From NCBI RefSeq assembly GCF_029978005.1, contig NZ_JARKOZ010000058.1:31539-95538 (forward strand): a stretch of 64,000 bases of DNA. Direction: 5' to 3'. The first letter of the stretch is position 1; each line of letters begins with the position of its first letter. A program made the position numbers and the translations under genes. The notes beneath the pieces were generated by a model. The model saw only the letters and a program-made list of their open reading frames with translations. It did not search any database and was not told where the DNA came from. Positions 28,264 to 35,942 of the stretch are shown here, in pieces. Source of the DNA: Solidesulfovibrio sp. GTDB taxonomy: Bacteria > Desulfobacterota > Desulfovibrionia > Desulfovibrionales > Desulfovibrionaceae.

Positions 28264-28896
28264 TCAGCGGGGCGCGCCGCCGGGCCAGGCCAGGGCCAGA
28301 CCGCCCGGGACCGGTCGCAGGCGCGCGCCCAGGGCGGCGGCCAGGGCCAGCAAGGGGTCGTCCCCGGCCAGGGCGGCCTCGCCGGCCATGCCCGAGACAC
28401 GGGCCTCGGGGCCGTCCGGGCCGGCGGCCACGGCCACGCTCACGGCCTTGCCCGCGTCCGGGGCGTCCATGGCCCGCTCCAGACACCGGGACAGCAGTTG
28501 GACCAGGGGAAAGGGCGCGGCCGGGACCACGACAGGCTCCGCCGGGGACGGGGCAAGGGACAGGCCCACCTGGCGCATGGCGGCGCGGCGCTGGAGCAGC
28601 GACACGGCCAGGCCGGCGGCCTGGGCCAAGGGCAGGGGGCGCGGCGCGGCGTCGGCGGTGTGGGCGAAGGCGCTCAGGCTCGTCAGGATGGCGTCGCCCC
28701 GGCAGACCTGCTTCTGCAGGCAGCCGGCCACGGCGGCCAGACGTTCGGGGTCGAGGGGCATGCCCCGGCCGGCCAGGCAGGCCAGATCCTCAAGGAGTCC
28801 GCCCTGCTCGTTGATCACGGCCAGGACGTTTTTGAGTTCGTGGGACAGGGCGGCGCACACGTCGCCGAAAAAAGGCAGGGCGTCCGATGCGGGCAT
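28264..28896 (-). CDS. Histidine kinase-like / HPt-like phosphotransfer protein with degenerate ATPase domain
   Basis: SHELKNVLAVINEQGGLLEDL H-box; no clear N or G boxes. Confidence 0.6.
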   Translation of the reverse strand: MPASDALPFFGDVCAALSHELKNVLAVINEQGGLLEDLACLAGRGMPLDPERLAAVAGCLQKQVCRGDAILTSLSAFAHTADAAPRPLPLAQAAGLAVSLLQRRAAMRQVGLSLAPSPAEPVVVPAAPFPLVQLLSRCLERAMDAPDAGKAVSVAVAAGPDGPEARVSGMAGEAALAGDDPLLALAAALGARLRPVPGGLALAWPGGAPR

Positions 28897-28974
28897 GGCG
28901 GCCTCCTTGCTGGGCACGGCGGCCCTCGAAAGCATTGCGCCGGGGGCGCGCATATGCGGATTCCGTGGAACGGG

Positions 28975-29340
28975 TCAGCTCCGTCCGGCGGCCAGGGCGG
29001 CCTCGACCGCGGCCAGGAGCGCCTCGATGCGCACGGGTTTGACCAGATAGCCGGCGGCCTCGGCCGAGCCGGCCCGGAAGTCTTCCTCCGAGCCGTGTCC
29101 GGTCATGAAGATGAAGCGCATGCCCGGGCGCAGACGCTGGAGCTTTTTTTTCAGGTCCAGGCCGCTTAAGCCCGGCATCTTCATGTCGAGCACGGCCAGG
29201 TCGTAGGCATTGGCCCGGACCTTGTCCGCGGCCGCGTCCCCGTCCGTCGCGTAGTCGGCCTCGATGCCGCGCAGGTTCAGGCGCTCGGCCAGGGCCGAGA
29301 CGAGTTCCGCTTCGTCATCCACGAGCAGCAGGCGCACCAT
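28975..29340 (-). CDS. Single-domain response regulator
   Basis: LLVDDEAEL, AVLDMKMPGLSG, TGHGS, KPV receiver motifs. Confidence 0.9.
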   Translation of the reverse strand: MVRLLLVDDEAELVSALAERLNLRGIEADYATDGDAAADKVRANAYDLAVLDMKMPGLSGLDLKKKLQRLRPGMRFIFMTGHGSEEDFRAGSAEAAGYLVKPVRIEALLAAVEAALAAGRS

Positions 29341-31051
29341 CGTCTCCTTTGGCCAGGGGGAAGGTCACGGTGAAGGTGGAGCCGTGGCCGAGCTCGCTGT
29401 CCACGGCCAGCGTGCCGCCGAGCTCCTGGACCAGTCCGTAGGTGATGGACAGGCCCAGCCCCGTGCCCCCTTTCTTTTTTTTGGTGGAAAAAAACGGCTC
29501 GAAAATGCGTTTGACGTCCGCGGCCGGGATGCCGCAGCCGTTGTCGGCCACGGCCACGGCCACGCTCTCCGGATCGGGCCTGAACACGCGCAGGCGCAGG
29601 CTGCCGCCGTCGTCCATGGCCTGGAAGGCGTTGTTGACGAGGTTCAAGAGGATCTGCTGGATCTTGCCCCGGTCGGACTCGATGTCCGGCACGGCCGGGT
29701 CGGCCGCCACATCCACGGAAATGCGGCGGTATTCCGCCTCCTTGGTCAGGAAGCTCAGGACCTCCTCGGCCACCTTGCGCAGGTTCACGGCCTCGATGTG
29801 CACTTCCAGGTGCCTGGCGAAGGAGAGCAGGCGCTTGGTGATGGCTCCGGCCCGCTCCACCGAGGCCAGAATGGAGTCCACCAGGCCCGACACGCGCTCG
29901 GGTGGGGGCGGCTCCTTGGAAAAGCGGATGAGGTCCTGCATGAGCCCGGCCTTCTCGTTGATGATAGCCAGGGGGTTGTTGATCTCGTGGGCCACGCCGG
30001 CGGCCAGGCGGCCGATGGAGGCCATGCGGTTGGTGTGCTCCATCTGCTCCATGGTCTTGGCCCGGGTCTGATCGGCGTGGAAGATCTTTTCCACCATGTA
30101 GGTGGCCACGCCCAGGATCACCACGAGGATGACCAGGATGCTCGCGCCGAGAAAGCCGACGAGGTTGAAGCGCATGGCGTACCAGGGCCGCATGAGCTCG
30201 GTTTGGCGCTTGACCACCATGAGCACCAGCGGCGTGCGCTCGATGGAGGCGTAGCCGATGATGAGCCCGCCGTCGTCGGGGATCTCGTGGACCTCGGTGC
30301 GGTCGGGATTGTCGGGGACCGGGATGTTCAGGCGCTCGAAGACCGAACCGTGGGAGCGCGAGACGGTCTGCAGCACGCCGTCGCGGTTGATGAGGAAGGC
30401 GTCGCCGCCGCCCGAGAGGTCGATGCCGGCCAGGATGTCGTTGATGCGCTGGGTGTCCACCGAGGCGCGCAGCACGAAGGCGGCCCCGCCCGGGGTCTCG
30501 GCGCGCACGGCGATGATCATGTGGGGCACGTTGCGAAAGCCCAGGAACACGTCGCTGATGTAGGAGCCCGAGGCCATGGTCCTGGTGAACCATTCCTGGG
30601 TGGAATAGTCGATGCCGAGGAGGTCGTAGGGGCCGACGTAGGCGATCTGGCGGCCCGAGGCGTCGATGAGGCCGAGGTCCATGAAGCCGCCGAAGGCGGC
30701 CTTGAGGTCGGCGAGCACCGCGGCCAGACGCTCCTGGGAGGCGAGCGCGCGGGAGGACTCGGCCCTGGCGGCGAAATTGAGGGCGGCCAGGCGTTCGTCG
30801 AGGAAGTAGGACAGGGTGCGCCGGGTGTTGGAGGTGGTGATGGTGGTGCGGTGGAGGTTTTCCTGGGTGACGGCCTGCTTGGTGACGTTGAAGTCGATGA
30901 CCGTCATGATGCAAAGCGGGGTCAGCGTCACGGCGGCCAGGAGCAGCACGGACAGCCGCCACACGCGCCTGTAGTTGAACAGGCTGCGGTACGGCCCGCC
31001 GTCGGCGGCGCCGTTCCAGAATTCCGGGCGCAGGCGATGGAAGATCCCCAT
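29315..31051 (-). CDS. dCache-type membrane sensor histidine kinase
   Basis: Two TM, Cache-like extracellular region, GVAHEINNPLAIINEKAGL H-box, NNAFQAMDDGG N-box, GTGLGLSITYG. Confidence 0.88.
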   Translation of the reverse strand: MGIFHRLRPEFWNGAADGGPYRSLFNYRRVWRLSVLLLAAVTLTPLCIMTVIDFNVTKQAVTQENLHRTTITTSNTRRTLSYFLDERLAALNFAARAESSRALASQERLAAVLADLKAAFGGFMDLGLIDASGRQIAYVGPYDLLGIDYSTQEWFTRTMASGSYISDVFLGFRNVPHMIIAVRAETPGGAAFVLRASVDTQRINDILAGIDLSGGGDAFLINRDGVLQTVSRSHGSVFERLNIPVPDNPDRTEVHEIPDDGGLIIGYASIERTPLVLMVVKRQTELMRPWYAMRFNLVGFLGASILVILVVILGVATYMVEKIFHADQTRAKTMEQMEHTNRMASIGRLAAGVAHEINNPLAIINEKAGLMQDLIRFSKEPPPPERVSGLVDSILASVERAGAITKRLLSFARHLEVHIEAVNLRKVAEEVLSFLTKEAEYRRISVDVAADPAVPDIESDRGKIQQILLNLVNNAFQAMDDGGSLRLRVFRPDPESVAVAVADNGCGIPAADVKRIFEPFFSTKKKKGGTGLGLSITYGLVQELGGTLAVDSELGHGSTFTVTFPLAKGDDGAPAARG

Positions 31052-31118
31052 GGCGGCTGTCCTTGCGGCGGTGGCGGCGTCGTCCGCCGGAAGCGCACTC
31101 CCGGCGGACGGCCCCATG

Positions 31119-32345
31119 TCAGGCCCCGGCCTTCCTCGCCTGGACCTTCTCGTTGGCCCGCTTGAGGGTGTCGCTCAAAAGCTCGATGTCCACGGGCTTT
31201 TGCAGGTAGGCGAAGGCCCCCAGGCGCATGCACTCCTCGCGGTCGGCCTCGGAGCCGTGGCCGGTGAGGATGATGACCTCGACGTCGGGCCGTTCGGCCT
31301 TGGTGCGCTTGAGGACCTCCAGGCCGTCGATGCCCGGCATCTTGAGGTCGAGCACCATGACCTCGGGCTCGTCGTCGGCCATCATGCGCAGGGCCGACTC
31401 GCCGTCGAACACGGCGTGGGAGCCGACCTCGCGCATGGACAGGCGCTCCGAGAGCGTCTGCACGAATTCGCGCTCGTCGTCCACCAGCAGGACCTTGGTC
31501 GGCATCTCGAAGTCGGCCCGGCGGTAGATATCGGTCTGGTAGTAGCCCTTGCCGACCTTGGTGACCACGTCCGAGACGCCCTCGAGCTTGCCGACGATGG
31601 CGCGCAGCTCGTTTTCCAGGCGGTCGAGGAGCAGCACCTTCTTGTTGATGGTGAGGATGACCACGCCGTCCTTGGCGGAAACGCCCACGTCGTGGCCCTT
31701 GCCCGTGACCACGGTCTCCACCCGGGCGGCCAGGAGGAAGTCGCGGGCGCAGGCGCGGGAGGCCTCGGTGACGCGCACGGCCGGGTCGGCCAGGTGCTTG
31801 GCGACGAGCACGGCGGCCTCGTCCACGCCGGTCTTGTCCATGGGCACGACCATGTCGTAGAGGGCCGGCGCCCAGGGGTCCTTGACGTCGGCGACCAGGG
31901 CCGACCACATGGCGCAGTCCTCGTCGGCGCGCTCCAGGGCCCGCTGGCCGTCCCGGTCGGACAGGCCGGCCTCGCCGGCGGCCACGGCCCGGCGGAAGGC
32001 GGCGTCGGCGATGAGGCACACCCGCAGCACGTGGGCGATGTCGCGCGGGGGGAGCAGGGCGCAGAAGCCGGACACGAGCAGGCGGTCCTGCTCGGCCAGC
32101 TTCGTGGCCAGGGCCAGGCGCAGCCAGGCCACGGCGCGCTGCTTCTCGTGGGTGAACTTGTTGAAGACCGAGGTCTTGGCCGTGAAGGCCTTCTCGATCT
32201 TGTCCGCGCCGAGGCCCGAGAGCTTGCCGGCCAGGGCGGTCAGGTCGGCGTCGCGGACCACGGGCAGGCCGGTGGTGGTTTCCAGGGCCGCGACGACGGA
32301 GGCATCCTTGCAGAAAGCGCCGCTGAAAAGGGAGATGACGGACAT
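31119..32345 (-). CDS. Cytidylate kinase-like domain fused to C-terminal receiver domain
   Basis: N-terminal region resembling AAK/cytidylate kinase-like (Cmk2) proteins; central BON-like segment; C-terminal VLLVDDEREF...VLDLKMPGIDG...TGHGS...KPV. Confidence 0.72.
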   Translation of the reverse strand: MSVISLFSGAFCKDASVVAALETTTGLPVVRDADLTALAGKLSGLGADKIEKAFTAKTSVFNKFTHEKQRAVAWLRLALATKLAEQDRLLVSGFCALLPPRDIAHVLRVCLIADAAFRRAVAAGEAGLSDRDGQRALERADEDCAMWSALVADVKDPWAPALYDMVVPMDKTGVDEAAVLVAKHLADPAVRVTEASRACARDFLLAARVETVVTGKGHDVGVSAKDGVVILTINKKVLLLDRLENELRAIVGKLEGVSDVVTKVGKGYYQTDIYRRADFEMPTKVLLVDDEREFVQTLSERLSMREVGSHAVFDGESALRMMADDEPEVMVLDLKMPGIDGLEVLKRTKAERPDVEVIILTGHGSEADREECMRLGAFAYLQKPVDIELLSDTLKRANEKVQARKAGA

Positions 32346-32367
32346 GGATCGCTCCTTGTGATCGTGC

Positions 32368-34503
32368 TTACGCGCCGGGCAGGCGACAGACGCTGGTCAG
32401 GGGGCAGCTTTCCCCCGGGGCATGCCAGGAGTCCTGGTGCACGGCGCAAAGGGCCTGGCCGAGATCGGGATAGAGGTGGTCCTCGCCGATATGTTCGATA
32501 AGGTGGGTCCGCTTCATGACGTCCATGACGGATTCCTTCACGCCGCAAAGGGAGATGTCAAGGCCGGCGCTGCGCACGCGGTCCACGAGCAGGGACAGGG
32601 CTTCCTCGCCCGAGGCGTCCATGTCGTTCACGCCATCGGCGGCCAGGATGATGTGCTTGAGCGATTTGCTGGATTGCATGCGCTCGGTGATCTGGTCTTC
32701 CAGGAAGCTGGCGTTGGCGAAGAAAAGCGTGCCGTCGAAGCGCACCACGGCCACGTAGGGGCACTCGGCCAGCTTGAACACCGAGGCGTCGCGGTAGGCG
32801 CTGTCTTCGGTCAGCGACAGCGAAGCCACGCGCGGGCGCATGCTCTTGTAGAGGAAGACCAGAAGCGACAGCGTCACGCCGATCATGATGCCCTTGTCCA
32901 GGTGCGGCGCGAAGGCCAGGGTGGCCACGAAGGTGATGATGGAGATGGCTCCGTCGTACCACTGGGCCTTCCAGGCGTGGATGAAGCCCGTGGCGTTGAG
33001 CAGCCCGATGACCGCCATCATGATGACCGCGGCCAGCACGCTTTGCGGCAGGTGGTAGAGCAGCGGGGTGAAGAAGAAGAGGGCCACGACCACCGTGGCG
33101 CTGGTGAACACCGAGGAGAACCCGGTCACCGCGCCGGCCTGCAGGTTGACGGCCGAACGGGAGAACGAGCCCGAGGCCGGGTAGCTCTTGCCCACCGCGC
33201 CCAGGATGTTGGCCAGGCCCTGGCCGATGAGCTCCTGGTTGGGGTCCAGGCGCTGGCCGGTCTTGGCGGCCATGGCCTTGGCGATGGAGATGGCTTCCAT
33301 GAAGCCCAGCAGCGAGATGATGGCGGCGAAGGGGAGCAGCCGCAGCATGGCCCGAACGTCCAGGGCGGGCACGGTGAAGGACGGCAGGCCCGAGGGCACC
33401 ACGCCCACCACCTGGCCGCCGCCGATGAGGGGGAGCTTGTCGGTCTTGAGCGCCGAGTTGCCCACGCGCAGGATCCAGGTGCGGCCGTCGGTCCTGGCTC
33501 CGGCCGGGACCGCGCCCTTCTCGTAGAAGGCGAGGCTCCCGTCCGCGCCGGCGACCCCGGCGAGGAGGTAGCCGCGAAGCCGGGCCCGGTAGGCGGCGGC
33601 CTCCTTCTTGGCCCGCTCCTTGTCGAGGTCGAGCAGGGCGATCTCGTGGTCCACGTCCAGAATGGCGGCCGGGTCGCCCGAGGCCTTGGCCGCGTCCTCG
33701 CGCGGGGTGATCTCGGCGCGCTTGGCGGCGATGGCCGGCAGGGCCGCGGCGGCCTTGTTGAAGGCCTCGACGTCGGCGACCACCTGGGGCGAGCGGATGG
33801 CGGCGAGGTTCACCGTGGCGTTGTGCTCGTAGCCCATGGCCCAGGAGGCCAGGGTGGTGAGGACCACGGCCACCAGCACGTTGGGGATGCGCGGGTTGAG
33901 CTTCTTGAGCCCGAACATGATGGCGAAGGCCGCCGCGCCCATGACGAAGGTCGTCCAGTCGGTGTGGTGCCAGGCCGCGGCGAAGACGCGGCCGATGGTC
34001 TCGTAGTAGTGCTCGGCGTCGTCCACGGACACGCCGAACATCTTGGACAGTTGGGAGGAGGCGATGATGAGCGCGCCGGCGTTGGTGAAGCCGTTGACCA
34101 CCGGGTGGGACAGGAAGTTGACCACGAGCCCGAGGCGCAGCACGCCCAGCAGGAACTGGAAGACGCCCACGAGCAGGGCCAGCAGGATGGCGTAGGCGAT
34201 GTAGCCCTCGGAACCGGCCGTGGCCAGGGGGGCCAGGGAGGCCGAGGTCATGAGCGAGACCACGGCCACCGGGCCGGTGGCCAGCTGGCGGCTGGAGCCG
34301 AACAGGGCGGCGATCAGCGGCGGCAGAAACGAGGCGTACAGGCCGTAGTAGGGCGGCATGCCGGCCAGCTGGGCGTAGGCCATGGATTGGGGGATGAGCA
34401 CCAGGGCCACGGTCAGGCCGGCGATGGCGTCGGCGCGCAGCTTGGCCGTGTCGTAGCCCGAGAACCAGCCGAGGAAGGGAAAGATTCGCAGCAGCATCAG
34501 CAA
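32368..34503 (-). CDS. SulP family anion permease with STAS domain
   Basis: SulP motifs (LIPQSMAYAQLAGMPPYYGLYASFLPPLIAALFGSS), C-terminal STAS (DGTLFFANASFLEDQI). Confidence 0.92.
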   Translation of the reverse strand: MLMLLRIFPFLGWFSGYDTAKLRADAIAGLTVALVLIPQSMAYAQLAGMPPYYGLYASFLPPLIAALFGSSRQLATGPVAVVSLMTSASLAPLATAGSEGYIAYAILLALLVGVFQFLLGVLRLGLVVNFLSHPVVNGFTNAGALIIASSQLSKMFGVSVDDAEHYYETIGRVFAAAWHHTDWTTFVMGAAAFAIMFGLKKLNPRIPNVLVAVVLTTLASWAMGYEHNATVNLAAIRSPQVVADVEAFNKAAAALPAIAAKRAEITPREDAAKASGDPAAILDVDHEIALLDLDKERAKKEAAAYRARLRGYLLAGVAGADGSLAFYEKGAVPAGARTDGRTWILRVGNSALKTDKLPLIGGGQVVGVVPSGLPSFTVPALDVRAMLRLLPFAAIISLLGFMEAISIAKAMAAKTGQRLDPNQELIGQGLANILGAVGKSYPASGSFSRSAVNLQAGAVTGFSSVFTSATVVVALFFFTPLLYHLPQSVLAAVIMMAVIGLLNATGFIHAWKAQWYDGAISIITFVATLAFAPHLDKGIMIGVTLSLLVFLYKSMRPRVASLSLTEDSAYRDASVFKLAECPYVAVVRFDGTLFFANASFLEDQITERMQSSKSLKHIILAADGVNDMDASGEEALSLLVDRVRSAGLDISLCGVKESVMDVMKRTHLIEHIGEDHLYPDLGQALCAVHQDSWHAPGESCPLTSVCRLPGA

Positions 34504-35093
34504 CTCCCGTCACATGGTTTAGCCAGCATCCTGCGGCAGGATGCGATCAGCTCGTCGTAGAGCGCCCCGGCGTCGTAGAGGTTGCAGGTCTTGAGACGCA
34601 GCAGGCCGTCCACCATGGCGAACAGGATCATGGCCGTCTCCCGGGGCGGAAACGCGCCCATGGATCCGTCGGCCTGGCCGGCCCGGACCACCCGCTCGAA
34701 GATGTCGGTCAGGCAGCTGTAGATGGCGGCCAGGTGGGACCGGCACTCGGGGTTCTCCTCGGCCAGCTGGTGGGGGAACTGGCGCTGGAGCAGGGTGAAC
34801 TCGTGCTCCATGACGCCGGCCAGGCGGAAGTAGTGGGCCACCGCCTCCTCCATCATCTCCAGTCCCGAGGCGAAGTCGCGGCCGGTGAAGGCGGCCTCGT
34901 ATTCGCTTAATATCTGGGTCTTGGCGTGCTCGAGGATGGCCATGAGCAGGCCTTCCTTGCTTTTGAAATGATAGAAGATCGTGCCCTCGGCCGTTCCGGT
35001 GACCTTGCAGATGTCCTGCATGGTGGTCTCCTGGAACCCCTTGTGGGCAAACAGTACCGTGGCGGCGTAGCGTATGGCTTCTTTTCGCGTCAT
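34497..35093 (-). CDS. TetR/AcrR family regulator
   Basis: N-terminal HTH: AATVLFAHKGFQETTMQDICKVTGTAEGTIFYHFKSKEGLL. Confidence 0.92.
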   Translation of the reverse strand: MTRKEAIRYAATVLFAHKGFQETTMQDICKVTGTAEGTIFYHFKSKEGLLMAILEHAKTQILSEYEAAFTGRDFASGLEMMEEAVAHYFRLAGVMEHEFTLLQRQFPHQLAEENPECRSHLAAIYSCLTDIFERVVRAGQADGSMGAFPPRETAMILFAMVDGLLRLKTCNLYDAGALYDELIASCRRMLAKPCDGSC

Positions 35094-35112
35094 GTGAAGT
35101 CCGGCACAATTT

Positions 35113-35128
35113 GACTGAGTGCTCAGTC
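35113..35128. promoter_or_regulatory. Predicted TetR-type operator
   Basis: Perfect inverted repeat GACTGAG-TG-CTCAGTC 20 bp upstream of the tetR start. Confidence 0.65.
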
Positions 35129-35421
35129 GGTTTTTCTTTAGGCCCAGGGGCCGGCCCTGTCAAGAATCCCGGACCCCATTGTGACGCAGCGGTAATGCTT
35201 GATTGCAGCAGGACTGTTTTTTATTGATAAATTATTCGAATTTTCCTGCCCGACAGCCGGAAGCCGGCCGGACGGCGATCCCCGGGCCGCCCCGGCCCGG
35301 CGGAGGTCTTTGGCCACGGCCGCGTTGACGGCGGCATCCGATTTTTCTACCATCCTTGTATGAATGCCGGTCCCGCGCGCCGGCAGTCCGTCGCACGCCC
35401 GCCAGTCAGGAGGCACCGGCC

Positions 35422-35865
35422 ATGAAGCTCACCACCCGCAGCCGCTACGGAACCCGGATGATCCTCGACATGGCCCTGCACGGCGGCGACGGCCCCGTGC
35501 GCATCAAGGACATCGCCGAACGCCAGGGCGTGTCCGTCAAATACCTGGAAAAACTCGTGCGCGAGCTCAAGCAGGCCGGGTTCGTGCGCAGCCGGCGGGG
35601 GCCGCGCGGCGGCCACGAGCTGGCCATGCCCCTGGAGACGATTTCCGTAGGCGACATCGTGCGCACCCTGGAGGGCGAGCTCTCCCTGGTCGAGTGCGAA
35701 TCCGACCCGGGCCGGCCCTGCCCGCGCCTGGCCGACTGTCTCACCCGCGAGGTCTGGGTCGAGGCCTCGAAGGCCATGCACCAGGCGCTGGACGCCATCA
35801 CCCTGGCCGACCTGGTGGCCCGGGCCGGCCAGTCCGCCGGGAAGGGCGGCCGGAAGCATTCGTGA
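35422..35865 (+). CDS. Rrf2 family transcriptional regulator (probable Fe-S sensor)
   Basis: MKLTTRSRYGTRMILDMA..., GLVRSRRGPRGGHELA-like wing, three-Cys segment CESDPGRPCPRLADC. Confidence 0.9.
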   Translation: MKLTTRSRYGTRMILDMALHGGDGPVRIKDIAERQGVSVKYLEKLVRELKQAGFVRSRRGPRGGHELAMPLETISVGDIVRTLEGELSLVECESDPGRPCPRLADCLTREVWVEASKAMHQALDAITLADLVARAGQSAGKGGRKHS

Positions 35866-35942
35866 ATAATGCTTGAACGCCGCCCGCATTTTGCCCTATT
35901 GTAAGGGAAGTTGGCGATGACAAGCGCTGGCGGGCGGATGCA

